Shown here: in pieces, positions 55,914 to 64,000 of the stretch
Layout: each line of letters begins with the position of its first letter
Numbering within the stretch: the first letter of the stretch is position 1
Program-made: the position numbers and the translations under genes
Assembly: GCF_009873495.1 (NCBI RefSeq)
Contig: NZ_CP046703.1
Location: 2,480,001 to 2,544,000 of the forward strand
Direction: 5' to 3'
Length of the DNA stretch: 64,000 nucleotides
DNA from: Nostoc sp. ATCC 53789
Lineage (GTDB): Bacteria > Cyanobacteriota > Cyanobacteriia > Cyanobacteriales > Nostocaceae
Notes under the pieces: model-generated
Database searches by the model: none
The model's input: only the letters and a program-made list of their open reading frames with translations
What the model was told of the DNA's origin: nothing

Positions 55914-57068
55914 TTAGAAAAATTCAGCTTTGAATTTTGGATAAATCATGTCACAATTTCGTACAACAAACCAGAGTGTAAAACCTAAAGGTATAGAAAA
56001 GAACTGTATATATATAGGAGTTCCCAAATAGCCAAAAAATGAGGACATTTGCACTACGATAGCTACCCAACGATATTGAGGAAAGTAAAAGGCAAAGATC
56101 AGAGAAAATATATCGGTAGGATAGAAATATCTGTCGTGCATCTTGGGTAAGATATATGGCATAAAGAAAACTGATATTGTCGCTAAGTGTATCAGCCTGT
56201 CTTGAGTAATTTCTAGTCTACTTTTATAAACAATGTATGCAAATAAAAATATTGCAGATATAGTTAAGGCTAAACCTATAGGAACAACAATATTATAAAA
56301 ATTACTGGGAATCCATTGATAAATATTAGGTGCATTTTTAGTGAGTTCTTTATATTTATTAGCTTGGTTAAAGTATATTAGCAGCAATTCTGACATTGGT
56401 CTGCCTGCAAACCAAGCTGGCAATATTAAAACTACATATACTAATGTAATCAATGGTAAATAATACCAATAAATTCTTTTTTTAAGTAACATTATTAATA
56501 ATAAAGGTGCTAAAAACATAGCTTGGAACTTAAAAGAAAGTGCTATGCCAAAGCTAATTAATGCTAAAACTTGTTTCTGAAGAGATAAAAAATAAATACA
56601 GGCAATCAATCCTGTTGTATAGATAACATCACATTGTCCCCAGATGGCACTATTACAAATAACACTTGGACTTAATATAACTGCCAAAAAAGCAAAGATT
56701 GGTATTTTCCCTTCTGGGTATTTTAGTTTGACAATTTTGTAAGTAAAAAAGGCACAAAGAAAATCAACAGTTATAGCAAAAAGCTTGATTGCGAAGATTT
56801 TAGGCAATCCAGACAGCAGGGTGGCAGAGATTAAAATCCAGTAGAGGTAAGGGGGTGTGTAATCGGCAAAACTATATTTTAGAGCGCTGAAGCCGCCATG
56901 AGATGCAATGAAATCATACCAAGGCTCTAAAAAATATTTATAATCAAGCGATTTACTCGGAACAAAAACTAATCGAATTACCACTGCTAAGATAATGCCA
57001 ATAGTAAAGTATCTATTAACCTGGGATGGGAAAGAGTTTAACAGCCTATTGAACTGATGTTTCACCAA
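55914..57068 (-). CDS. GT-C membrane glycosyltransferase (ALG/DUF2029-like)
   Basis: A 384-residue polytopic membrane protein. After the first helix the loop reads LDYKYFLEPWYDFIASHGG and SFADYTPPYLYWILI. This acidic-Tyr-Pro-Pro loop is typical of GT-C enzymes related to ALG6/ALG8 and the GT87/DUF2029 group. Later landmarks are SPSVICNSAIWGQCDVIYT and LPKMHDRYFYPTDIFSLIF, where a His-Asp-Arg-Tyr motif is common to mannosyltransferases of this fold. It probably uses a polyprenyl-linked sugar; donor and acceptor are unknown. It is the first gene of a minus-strand pair with PIG-V-like copy 1. Confidence 0.8.
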   Translation of the reverse strand: MVKHQFNRLLNSFPSQVNRYFTIGIILAVVIRLVFVPSKSLDYKYFLEPWYDFIASHGGFSALKYSFADYTPPYLYWILISATLLSGLPKIFAIKLFAITVDFLCAFFTYKIVKLKYPEGKIPIFAFLAVILSPSVICNSAIWGQCDVIYTTGLIACIYFLSLQKQVLALISFGIALSFKFQAMFLAPLLLIMLLKKRIYWYYLPLITLVYVVLILPAWFAGRPMSELLLIYFNQANKYKELTKNAPNIYQWIPSNFYNIVVPIGLALTISAIFLFAYIVYKSRLEITQDRLIHLATISVFFMPYILPKMHDRYFYPTDIFSLIFAFYFPQYRWVAIVVQMSSFFGYLGTPIYIQFFSIPLGFTLWFVVRNCDMIYPKFKAEFF

Positions 57069-57253
57069 TTTTAATAATGTATTGCCGGAAGTTTTCGTTA
57101 TAAATTGTATCAGTCAAGTTGGCGGTGTCGAAATATTCAATCAAGAGGAAGCGATTAGAAATCGCGGTTACACAAAATTTTCTCGATCTCGTGGGGTTAA
57201 AACTCTTGATTTTTCATGGTTTTTGTGTGTTAGGGAATTATGTTCGCCCCATC

Positions 57254-59185
57254 CTACGATCCTTCGTTTGTTATTTGAACAGTGGATTGGCTAGATTGCG
57301 CTAGATAGATACCCACTAAAACTACGGCGAAAGTCGCCCAGTCAAACAAACCTACTTGTTCTGAAAAAATGAACCAAGCAAAAATGGAAGCCAAGACTGG
57401 TTCGAGGAGAAGTGTGACGGCGACGACGCTAGAAGAGATTCTGCTGAGGCTATAAGCTAAAAGTCCCTGACCCAATACTTGGCAGAAGAGGGCTTGGAAA
57501 ATGATGAAAAACCAACCCGTCCAGGAATAGGGTAACAATCGATCTTCGAGGAATGGGAGTACTGGTAGTAGAAACATCGTTGTCACTCCACAGCGCCACA
57601 GCATGATAGTTGCGGTGCTAAACCGGGTTCGGAGTCGTTCTATCAGCAGCATACACGTAGCCATGAAAATGGCAGTTAACAATGCTAAGGTATCACCCAG
57701 TATTTGGTCAGTTGCAAATTGCACCTTATTGAGTTCAAATGCGATCGCACCCGCCAAGGCTATGACCAGTCCAATCACGAATCTGTTATCGAAGCGCCGA
57801 CCGAATAACACATACCCAGCCAAAGCAACAAATAAGGAGTTCAAATTAGAGAGTAAAGCAACATTAGCAACACTCGTTTGACTCAGCGACCAAGCCCACA
57901 AAAGAAGGTAGGTTCCAGCAGAGGTTCCCATTGCCAACAATAGCCACACTTCTTGACTGGTAAAAGGCTCATTTTCTATAGGTTCATTCTCAGACTTTTG
58001 GCTGCGGAAAGCTTCAAGTAAATTCCACAGGGCAAAGACAATTGTGGCGATCCAACTGCGATGAAATACTACAGCATTTGCACCAATTTCTTGTTGACAT
58101 AATTTAGTCAGAGATGGTGCTAAAGATATAGGAATTAGGGCAAATAATAATGATGCAGTTCCTAATAAAGCTGGTGTTTCAGAGAATTGTTGCTTTAGTA
58201 ATGACAGTTTGCTCGTCATACTTTTAACGAAAGTGTTAACTATATTTGTGACTAATTTCTGGATCGGGAAATTAACAACACCTTGGCTAGATACGGCTAA
58301 GTATAAACCCATTAAAACTACAGCGAAACCTACCCAATTTGAGAAAGTCAATTTTTCCGAAAATATGATCAGAGCGAAAATGCCGCTAAATACTGGCTCT
58401 AAAAGATGCACCAATGAAACAACCACAGAGGAAAACTTGGCAAGGCAATAGGTCAAAAGCCCATGACCTAAAACTTGGCAGATCAACGCTAGGGAAATGA
58501 CCCAAAGCCACCCACTGGTTGTAGAAGGAAAAAGCTGATCTTGAGTAAACAAAAGTATGGGTAAGATGACTAGGGCACTAATCGCACTGATCCACAACTG
58601 GATTGTGGCTGGAGAAAATTTAGTTCGTAATTTTTCTACGATTAGCAGATATACACTCAAGAAAATTGCAGAAACGATCGCAGCAAAGCCCCCTTGAACT
58701 TCGTCTGTGGCGATTTGCAACTCCTCAAATTCTATAGCGATCGCTCCCCCAAGGGCGATGACCATCCCAATCAGGAATTGGCTCTCAAAACTCTTACGAT
58801 ATAACAGCCACACCCCTAAGCTAGTAAATATGGGGGCGAGATTATGTAAAACACTAGAAATCGCAACGCTAGTTTCAGTCAAAGACCAAGCCAAAGAGAC
58901 TAAAGTGCCAGCCCAAAATATCCCAGCACTTCCCAATAGCCAGAGATCCTGGCTAGTGTAGGATTGCTGTTCTTCAGGTTTGTCTAAGGAAAGTCGCTGA
59001 CGTATAGCCTTGTATCCGTTCCAGAGCAAGAAGAACACACTAGCAAGCCACAAGCGATTAAATACAGTGGCATTGGGGCTGAGTTGAGTTTCGCTCAATT
59101 TCACGAAAATAGAGCCAAAAGATATAGCACCTACACCAATAAATAATGCAGCTAGGGCTATCTTCCTTTGATTGGATACATTCAT
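57254..59185 (-). CDS. Fused double EamA (DMT) transporter
   Basis: The 643-residue protein (from ATG 59185; an upstream in-frame TTG at 59203 adds six residues but lacks a spaced ribosome-binding site) joins two complete 10-helix EamA/drug-metabolite transporters. The halves repeat the same landmarks: SPNATVFNRLWLASVFFLLWN versus GANAVVFHRSWIATIVFALWN, ALGGAIAIEFEELQIATDEV versus ALAGAIAFELNKVQFATDQI, and SVVVSLVHLLEPVFSGIFAL versus SVVAVTLLLEPVLASIFAW. DMT proteins normally have 4 or 10 helices, so a 20-helix fusion is unusual. The substrate is unknown; metabolite export or lipid-linked sugar movement are possibilities in this glycosyltransferase cluster. Confidence 0.88.
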   Translation of the reverse strand: MNVSNQRKIALAALFIGVGAISFGSIFVKLSETQLSPNATVFNRLWLASVFFLLWNGYKAIRQRLSLDKPEEQQSYTSQDLWLLGSAGIFWAGTLVSLAWSLTETSVAISSVLHNLAPIFTSLGVWLLYRKSFESQFLIGMVIALGGAIAIEFEELQIATDEVQGGFAAIVSAIFLSVYLLIVEKLRTKFSPATIQLWISAISALVILPILLFTQDQLFPSTTSGWLWVISLALICQVLGHGLLTYCLAKFSSVVVSLVHLLEPVFSGIFALIIFSEKLTFSNWVGFAVVLMGLYLAVSSQGVVNFPIQKLVTNIVNTFVKSMTSKLSLLKQQFSETPALLGTASLLFALIPISLAPSLTKLCQQEIGANAVVFHRSWIATIVFALWNLLEAFRSQKSENEPIENEPFTSQEVWLLLAMGTSAGTYLLLWAWSLSQTSVANVALLSNLNSLFVALAGYVLFGRRFDNRFVIGLVIALAGAIAFELNKVQFATDQILGDTLALLTAIFMATCMLLIERLRTRFSTATIMLWRCGVTTMFLLPVLPFLEDRLLPYSWTGWFFIIFQALFCQVLGQGLLAYSLSRISSSVVAVTLLLEPVLASIFAWFIFSEQVGLFDWATFAVVLVGIYLAQSSQSTVQITNEGS

Positions 59186-59229
59186 TAGGAAATTTAAATT
59201 CAACTTCTCACCAATAAAGAATCAAACCT

Positions 59230-60537
59230 CTAACCAACCCAACGTTCTTGGGCAAATCCTATAGCTATTTTGGCTAGTAGTGTCATAAAAGCACCCAAGA
59301 TTAAATATCCCTGACGAGGATGGCGAGATAGCAGCACACCAATGGCTATATTCAAAGGCACAATACCATAAGCGAGACGGCTCAAGGAGATAGTACCCCC
59401 CGAAGCTAGCAGCAAACCAATACCGCAAAAGCCATAGATAACTGTAACTGCGGTAAGTTGCGTGCGTAAGCGCCATAACACATAGCTACCACCCAAAACC
59501 ATAAACAAGTTGAGCAAGTTATTGATCCACTCTTCACTCGCTAGAATCAACAAAAATAAGACTAAAGCATAAAAACCATAGAATAATTTTAGAGAACTAA
59601 AACGTTGACGGAAACGCCATAAAAGATAGGCACTGGTAAAAATCACGCCTAATAACAAGAGATACCAGGGGTCTACAATCCCGCCAGATGGTTTTTGAAT
59701 CCAACCATATTGCCAGTTTTTTGTGCCAACTATAATTTGCATCAGCATATTTAACCAACCCTGCCAATCAAACCCCAGATTGGGCCGCCATCCTCGTTGT
59801 GCTTCGATAAAAGCTAAAGGGTTGCCAAAATAAATCGCACAATAAAAACTGAATAGAAGTATGCCAATGGCGGTAACAAAACCAGCAATATAGGCTATGG
59901 GTGGTCGGCGTTCTTTCCACGCTGCGATCGCTAATGCTGGAATTAGTGCCATACCTGTGGGACGTGTTGCTGTCGCCATCGCCCCCCAAAGCCCAGTCCA
60001 GCCATACTGCTTTTGATCAAACGCCCGCAAAGCCGATGTACTCAAAAACAAATACAGCCCCTCTGTGTAAACCACCCCCGTAAACATGGATGATGGATAT
60101 AAAGAAACTACAGCAGTAGTCCAGTGCGCCGCATTGATGCCATAATGCTCCTTAACCCAAAAATACAAACAGTAAAGCGCTGCGAAAAATGCCAGATTGT
60201 TGACTAACGTACCTGCTAATTCAAACGGCAAGCCCAGCTTCATCAAAACCCAGATGCTTAAGGGAAACAGGGGAAAAAAGGCAAGATTATGTTGCTTACC
60301 GTCATTCACAAATTCATATCCAGAAGTTGCGATCGCTCGATAATGCATACTATCCCAGGCATCAAAAACCCCCCAGCCAAAATGAGGCAAAAATTCTTCT
60401 GGTGGTAACGGTAATTTTGGTGCAACCAGCAACATAGCAGTCCAGATGAATATTCGACTGGCAAGCCATATTGCTGCTGGAAACAGGAAATCATTTTTCC
60501 ATAAAACTTTTTTTATAACTATTTGAACTTTGACCAT
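59230..60537 (-). CDS. PIG-V-like mannosyltransferase family membrane protein (copy 2)
   Basis: This 435-residue polytopic protein is a paralog of the one at 54611-55876. Matching segments are GWGVFDAWDSMHYRAIATSGYEF (about 49-71), HNLAFFPLFPLSIWVLMKLG, VYTEGLYLFLSTSALRAFDQKQYGW and FDWQGWLNMLMQIIVGTKNW. About ten helices are visible and the catalytic-type Trp-Asp-Ser loop is intact. Two paralogs in one cluster suggest two successive sugar additions or two acceptors. It lies about 45 bases upstream of the double EamA gene on the same strand, so co-transcription is likely. Confidence 0.85.
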   Translation of the reverse strand: MVKVQIVIKKVLWKNDFLFPAAIWLASRIFIWTAMLLVAPKLPLPPEEFLPHFGWGVFDAWDSMHYRAIATSGYEFVNDGKQHNLAFFPLFPLSIWVLMKLGLPFELAGTLVNNLAFFAALYCLYFWVKEHYGINAAHWTTAVVSLYPSSMFTGVVYTEGLYLFLSTSALRAFDQKQYGWTGLWGAMATATRPTGMALIPALAIAAWKERRPPIAYIAGFVTAIGILLFSFYCAIYFGNPLAFIEAQRGWRPNLGFDWQGWLNMLMQIIVGTKNWQYGWIQKPSGGIVDPWYLLLLGVIFTSAYLLWRFRQRFSSLKLFYGFYALVLFLLILASEEWINNLLNLFMVLGGSYVLWRLRTQLTAVTVIYGFCGIGLLLASGGTISLSRLAYGIVPLNIAIGVLLSRHPRQGYLILGAFMTLLAKIAIGFAQERWVG

Positions 60538-60984
60538 AGGGTTGAGTACTTCAACAAACTCCTTTCTGCATCCTTTTACCTATGGCTGTAACACAGCAAT
60601 TTATGAGTAACATTTTGCATATTAAATCCTCCACCAACATAATTAACAAACTGGACAAATTAGCAATTAATTGAAATTATTTCCTATTTGGTTACTTTTG
60701 CCAATTCTCTAGAAGTTTATCTTTAAAAATATAGTATTTATAAGTACATTTTTTGTCTAGTTATATGAAAGTTGAGCTTTATGGCTAGCAGTCTATCGAG
60801 TTAAAATCAACAGATTGGGGTTGGCGCAGCGAAAAAAGCATGGATAAATTTCCCTTTGTATCCCCGATCTCCCCCTCCCCGCGTCTCTCCTCGTCTGCGT
60901 CAGTGTATCGATTATAGTCATTGCTGTTATTAAAGAGTCCCCAGCAATTTATAGTGGGAGTTGTCTGTAAATCCTTAAGCAATT
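60538..60984. other. Intergenic region upstream of dxr
   Basis: This 447-base gap separates the divergent PIG-V-like gene and dxr. It is AT-rich apart from a C-rich block at about 60865-60900 (GATCTCCCCCTCCCCGCG) related to the repeats seen elsewhere in the window. No gene or named regulatory site is seen. Confidence 0.5.
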
Positions 60985-62181
60985 GTGAAAGCGATTACTC
61001 TTGTTGGTTCCACTGGTTCTATCGGTACTCAGACTTTAGATATTGTCACTCAGTACCCAGATCAGTTTCGGATTGTGGGATTGGCAGCTGGGAATAATGT
61101 AGAGATGTTGGCTGCTCAAATTCGGCAGTTTCGACCGAAAATAGCAGCAATTTGCTCAGAAGATAAATTACCAGCGCTCAAAGAAGCTATCATTGACCTC
61201 GATCCCCAACCGATTCTACTAGCAGGCGAGGCTGGAGTGATAGAAGTAGCTCGCTATGGCGATGCTCAAACTGTTGTCACTGGGATCGTTGGTTGTGCTG
61301 GTTTACTACCCACGATCGCAGCTATTGAAGCTGGTAAAGATATTGCCTTAGCGAACAAAGAAACCCTGATTGCTGGGGCCCCTGTGGTTCTACCCCTAGT
61401 CGAAAAACACGGTGTAAAATTACTCCCAGCCGATTCCGAACATTCGGCAATCTTTCAATGTCTCCAAGGTGTGCCAAAATCTGGCTTGCGGAAAATTTTG
61501 CTCACTGCATCTGGTGGGGCTTTCCGCGACTGGGATGTAGAAAGGTTAGCAGATGTAACCGTTGCTGACGCTCTCAAGCATCCTAATTGGTCGATGGGAC
61601 GCAAAATCACAGTAGACTCTGCTACTTTGATGAATAAAGGACTGGAAGTAATTGAGGCTCACTTCCTGTTTGGGTTGGATTATGACAATATCGAAATTGT
61701 CATTCATCCCCAAAGTATTATTCACTCGCTGATTGAACTGCAAGATACTTCCGTTTTAGCCCAACTCGGTTGGCCGGATATGCGCTTACCTTTACTGTAT
61801 GCTCTATCTTGGCCCGATCGCATCTATACCAACTGGGAACGGCTAGATTTAGTCAAAGCTGGAAATTTAACCTTCCGGGAACCAGATCACCAAAAGTATC
61901 CTTGTATGCAGTTGGCTTATGCTGTAGGTAAAGCTGGTGGTTCGATGCCAGCTGTGTTAAACGCTGCAAATGAGCAAGCTGTAGCTTTATTTTTAGATGA
62001 AAAAATTCGCTTTTTAGATATTCCCCGGTGTATCGAATGGGTGTGCGATCGCCATCAAAATGATAACCGTGCAAATCCCTCTTTAGATGACATCTTGGCA
62101 GCAGATAAATGGGCAAGACAAGAAGTTTTAACAACGACTGAAAAGTTAGAAGCTCACCCACGGATAATTTCTTTGCGATAA
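60985..62181 (+). CDS. dxr: 1-deoxy-D-xylulose-5-phosphate reductoisomerase
   Basis: DXR converts DXP to 2-C-methyl-D-erythritol 4-phosphate with NADPH, the committed step of the MEP isoprenoid pathway that supplies carotenoids, phytol, quinones and the polyprenyl carrier. The 398-residue protein has the NADPH loop [13 protein letters not shown] (7-19), [13 protein letters not shown], the metal/substrate segment [21 protein letters not shown] and [14 protein letters not shown]. The length is normal. It starts at a GTG (60985), with the conserved strand beginning only four residues later, so the start is secure. It is alone in its transcription unit. Confidence 0.97.
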   Translation: MKAITLVGSTGSIGTQTLDIVTQYPDQFRIVGLAAGNNVEMLAAQIRQFRPKIAAICSEDKLPALKEAIIDLDPQPILLAGEAGVIEVARYGDAQTVVTGIVGCAGLLPTIAAIEAGKDIALANKETLIAGAPVVLPLVEKHGVKLLPADSEHSAIFQCLQGVPKSGLRKILLTASGGAFRDWDVERLADVTVADALKHPNWSMGRKITVDSATLMNKGLEVIEAHFLFGLDYDNIEIVIHPQSIIHSLIELQDTSVLAQLGWPDMRLPLLYALSWPDRIYTNWERLDLVKAGNLTFREPDHQKYPCMQLAYAVGKAGGSMPAVLNAANEQAVALFLDEKIRFLDIPRCIEWVCDRHQNDNRANPSLDDILAADKWARQEVLTTTEKLEAHPRIISLR

Positions 62182-62238
62182 AAACCTTTAATTCAGATAC
62201 CCAAAAGGCAGATTTTCTGGTTCTTGACCAATTTTTGT

Positions 62239-62267
62239 TTAGCCTTCAGCATTAGCCTGAAGGCTAA
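62239..62267. repeat. TTAGCCTTCAG hairpin downstream of dxr
   Basis: TTAGCCTTCAG (62239-62249) pairs with CTGAAGGCTAA (62257-62267), an 11-pair perfect stem with loop CATTAGC. It lies between the convergent dxr and the 62.3-kb gene. There is no T-run after it on either strand, so I call it a hairpin repeat and not a proven terminator. Confidence 0.75.
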
Positions 62268-62335
62268 CAGCTAAATTCATTTTTGGACATCCTTTGCCAT
62301 GTGTTATTAGACTCTTTATCTGATAAATTTATTGA

Positions 62336-62749
62336 TTAACTAGAGACATTTGTCTTTGGCTTTTCTAATAAGAAAATAATTCCTAAAACCGGGAAAAGTA
62401 AAGCGATTAGCTGCATTACTTTAAAGCCTCTTGCATCTGTTTCCAATGAGCTTAATAAAGATGGCTGGATGATTGAATGAATATTACCAATAATATACCA
62501 ACTATAGATTCCAAGTGTAATCCATTTTGCCCACATCTTTTCTTGAAATATTCCAACTATTGCGGCAACCGCCACAATAGAAGCGATCGCTAGAAAAAAT
62601 GTTGTAGCAAAAGATGTCTCACCACCAGCAGTCTGACTTCGAGTTATAATCCAATTTATCATTGCACCAGTTGCACAAGCTAGGGCAACCAACAATAAAT
62701 ATACTAGGCTGTACCACTTTCCAAGTTTGGTATATATTTTTGCGGTCAT
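62336..62749 (-). CDS. Small four-helix membrane protein of unknown function
   Basis: I do not recognise this 137-residue protein. Four hydrophobic helices are evident: about 13-34 (YSLVYLLLVALACATGAMINW), 47-67 (FATTFFLAIASIVAVAAIVGI), 73-93 (WAKWITLGIYSWYIIGNIHSI) and 108-128 (KVMQLIALLFPVLGIIFLL). Termini are short and basic at the N-terminus (MTAKIYTKLGKW). There is no signal or enzymatic motif. It stands alone, convergent with dxr. Confidence 0.65.
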   Translation of the reverse strand: MTAKIYTKLGKWYSLVYLLLVALACATGAMINWIITRSQTAGGETSFATTFFLAIASIVAVAAIVGIFQEKMWAKWITLGIYSWYIIGNIHSIIQPSLLSSLETDARGFKVMQLIALLFPVLGIIFLLEKPKTNVSS

Positions 62750-63088
62750 ACGTTCTACTTTGAGCTTTTTGATTCTTAGAAATCAAACAGGATATATCCT
62801 TCTAAAAATATAACTATTATATTGTTGTAACTATTAATACAAACTTACCAGTAAAAAATATTGCATAAATTCTGCCAAATTGCCAAATAAGTTTCCTCTC
62901 ATCTGAATTATTGTCTCATTTTCAGATAATATAACATTGGCACAGTTAGACGAAAAATCTTGGCTTTAATAGCTATTCCAAATTAGGTCTAATAGCTTTA
63001 GCACTAATAATTTTTAGTTCAGATAAAATTACCCTTTCTGAATAAATATCCTCTCAGGTAAGGGCTATTGTTAAGGAATTTATATATT
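62750..63088. other. AT-rich intergenic region
   Basis: These 339 bases between two divergently transcribed small membrane protein genes are AT-rich. Except for AAGGA at 63073-63077, the likely ribosome-binding site of the next gene, I see no feature. Confidence 0.5.
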
Positions 63089-63286
63089 ATGATTGCTACG
63101 TTGATTGTAGCTTGGATTGTCTTCGTAATATTGTGGAAGTTGTTGAAAGCCACTCTGAAGAACGCATTAACCATTGCCGCAATTCTGATTTTATTAAACA
63201 TTAGTTTTGGCATTACTCCACAAGATATTTGGCATCACATCATGCAGTTTACTCAAAGTTTATCAAATATCCAAAGCGGCAAGTAA
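63089..63286 (+). CDS. Small membrane protein of unknown function
   Basis: From the ATG at 63089 (AAGGA eleven bases upstream) the protein has 65 residues; a TTG at 63068 would overlap the ribosome-binding site. Two hydrophobic segments are seen (about 2-20, MIATLIVAWIVFVILWKLL, and 26-42), separated by a basic turn (KATLKN), with a polar tail (TPQDIWHHIMQF). The family is not recognised, though short two-helix proteins like this are common in cyanobacteria. A perfect 34-base palindrome follows the stop. Confidence 0.65.
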   Translation: MIATLIVAWIVFVILWKLLKATLKNALTIAAILILLNISFGITPQDIWHHIMQFTQSLSNIQSGK

Positions 63287-63291
63287 AAATA

Positions 63292-63325
63292 CAAGTAGGG
63301 GCAATTCATGAATTGCCCCTACTTG
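63292..63325. repeat. Perfect 34-base palindrome
   Basis: CAAGTAGGGGCAATTCA (63292-63308) is followed immediately by its exact complement TGAATTGCCCCTACTTG (63309-63325). A less perfect copy is at 35979-36004. It can form a 17-pair hairpin only with the central bases unpaired. It lies just after the small membrane protein gene and no T-run follows. Confidence 0.92.
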
Positions 63326-63365
63326 AGCTTATTAAGGATAGTTAAACTCTGACACAGCGTACTGC

Positions 63366-63866
63366 TCAATCATTATTTAATGCTGAAATCTTGGCTAATG
63401 CATCCTTAAAACTTGGCGGCAACTGACGCATAATCTTGCCTCTTTCGCGATCTAAAGCTACTAAAGTCACCTTGGCAGTAACGTATAATTCTTGTCCATC
63501 AGTTGAGACAATGGCATAATCCCAATTAATTCGGACACCTGTTACCTCAGCCATGCGCGTTTTTACTACCACTGCCATACCCAATTGAATTGAACGATGA
63601 TAACGCAACGACAGTTCTACAACTGGTAAATCACAACCTATCGCAACTAAATCAGCAAATTCAATCCCTATAGATCGCAAGCATTCAATCCGCGCTTCTT
63701 CCATCCAAGCTAGATAAGAACCGTGCCACACAACACCTGCATAATCAGTGTGGTGGGGTTGCACTCTCACGGGATATTCAAACCAATTCCCAAATTCATG
63801 ACTTGATGGATTGTCAAGGGCGGTGGTGGGTGGTAATTTTGGTTGGCTGGGTTTTTCTTGTGACAT
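63366..63866 (-). CDS. Hotdog-fold acyl-CoA thioesterase (4HBT; possible DHNA-CoA thioesterase)
   Basis: A 166-residue protein from the ATG at 63866 (an in-frame GTG at 63884 has no ribosome-binding site). The YbgC/4HBT active-site helix is clear: VQPHHTDYAGVVWHGSYLAWMEEARIECL with catalytic Asp in HTDYAGVV. The rest (LRYHRSIQLGMAVVVKTRMAEV, YVTAKVTLVALD) completes one hotdog fold. The first ~25 residues are a Pro-rich lead (SQEKPSQPKLPP). Cyanobacterial members of this type include the 1,4-dihydroxy-2-naphthoyl-CoA thioesterase of phylloquinone synthesis (Synechocystis slr0204 as I recall), a plausible role here, but other acyl-CoA substrates cannot be excluded. Confidence 0.87.
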   Translation of the reverse strand: MSQEKPSQPKLPPTTALDNPSSHEFGNWFEYPVRVQPHHTDYAGVVWHGSYLAWMEEARIECLRSIGIEFADLVAIGCDLPVVELSLRYHRSIQLGMAVVVKTRMAEVTGVRINWDYAIVSTDGQELYVTAKVTLVALDRERGKIMRQLPPSFKDALAKISALNND

Positions 63867-63983
63867 TTTCACTTTTCTAAGCACCTATAAATTTTCCAAA
63901 TATGGAATAGCATAAAAATTCATTGCGTTCCATAACTTAATTGATTTAATATTTACACTTCCGAGTAGAGGGAGTGTTTTGTT

Positions 63984-64000
63984 ATGCAGCCTAATCTCCA
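63984..64000 (+). CDS. Possible 5' end of a gene cut by the window edge
   Basis: An ATG at 63984 (reading MQPNL) is preceded by GAGGGAG at 63968-63974, a good ribosome-binding site at nine bases. Only five codons are visible, so the product cannot be named and the call rests on the start signal alone. Confidence 0.3.

Noticed and set aside
62239..62267. Hairpin called as a rho-independent terminator of dxr
   Set aside because: The stem is perfect but no T-run follows on either strand.
63019..63213. 64-codon minus-strand frame over the small membrane protein
   Set aside because: The plus-strand frame has a ribosome-binding site and clear membrane helices; the minus frame is its shadow.
1..64000. 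tRNA, rRNA, replication origin
   Set aside because: Intergenic stretches were read for tRNA-like cloverleaf ends, rRNA motifs and DnaA-box clusters; none was convincing by eye. A tRNAscan or Rfam search would settle it.

Overview
The window comes from a filamentous, probably heterocyst-forming cyanobacterium close to Nostoc punctiforme. The evidence is the dense scatter of the octamer GCGATCGC (HIP1), heptamer tandem repeats and dispersed palindromes typical of Nostoc/Anabaena intergenic DNA, a Pix phototaxis operon, the cruF-cruG myxoxanthophyll genes, DUF3110 and DUF3143 proteins, a TIC236/TamB-like giant protein and a long cyanobacterial DnaK. Key residues of the photoreceptor fall at the same residue numbers that I recall for AnPixJ (Cys321) and NpR6012g4 (Trp655).

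Layout. 0-12 kb: the tail of an unknown gene, a siderophore/cobalamin-type ABC ATPase, a DUF1003 protein, a GIY-YIG protein, a lone sugar-type ABC permease, the 1980-residue TamB on the minus strand with an internal 210-bp tandem repeat, a DUF3110 protein and murQ. 12-22.6 kb: a complete light-driven chemotaxis operon, pixG-pixH-pixI-pixJ-pixL, interrupted by a repeat-filled 0.8-kb gap and by the decayed remains of a four-helix-bundle (S23-type) gene. 22.6-31.7 kb: a Uma2-type nuclease, a polyamine-type binding protein plus one permease, cruF and cruG with a 935-bp IS5-family element inserted at the cruG stop codon, an extended RNase HI and an aromatic-amino-acid permease. 31.8-35.4 kb: a two-gene signalling operon whose first kinase carries a GAF domain with both cysteines of a DXCF cyanobacteriochrome. 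36-43.7 kb: a duplicated SagB/nitroreductase protein, an M28 peptidase, dnaK-dnaJ, an orphan Phd antitoxin, a membrane J-protein and a DUF3143 protein. 43.7-51.5 kb: a PIN toxin-antitoxin pair, the minus-strand set lysA, cdaA, uppS (cell-wall precursor synthesis with c-di-AMP), rimI and clpC. 51.7-60.6 kb: a membrane glycosyltransferase island with one ArnT-like, two PIG-V-like and one ALG/DUF2029-like GT-C enzyme, a fused double EamA transporter and a broken DUF2079 gene. 61-64 kb: dxr, small membrane proteins and a hotdog thioesterase.

Two themes link the genes. Bilin photosensing is probably represented twice: by the red/green GAFs of PixJ, which should steer type IV pilus motility through PixL, PixI, PixH and PixG, and by the candidate blue/green sensor kinase at 33.4-35.4 kb. 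Isoprenoid and envelope chemistry recurs as dxr (precursor), uppS (polyprenyl carrier), the polyprenyl-sugar-using GT-C enzymes, lysA, murQ, TamB and the CruF/CruG carotenoid steps. These links are inferred from family knowledge and proximity; only the gene order and motifs are seen directly. No rRNA, tRNA, CRISPR array or replication origin was found.
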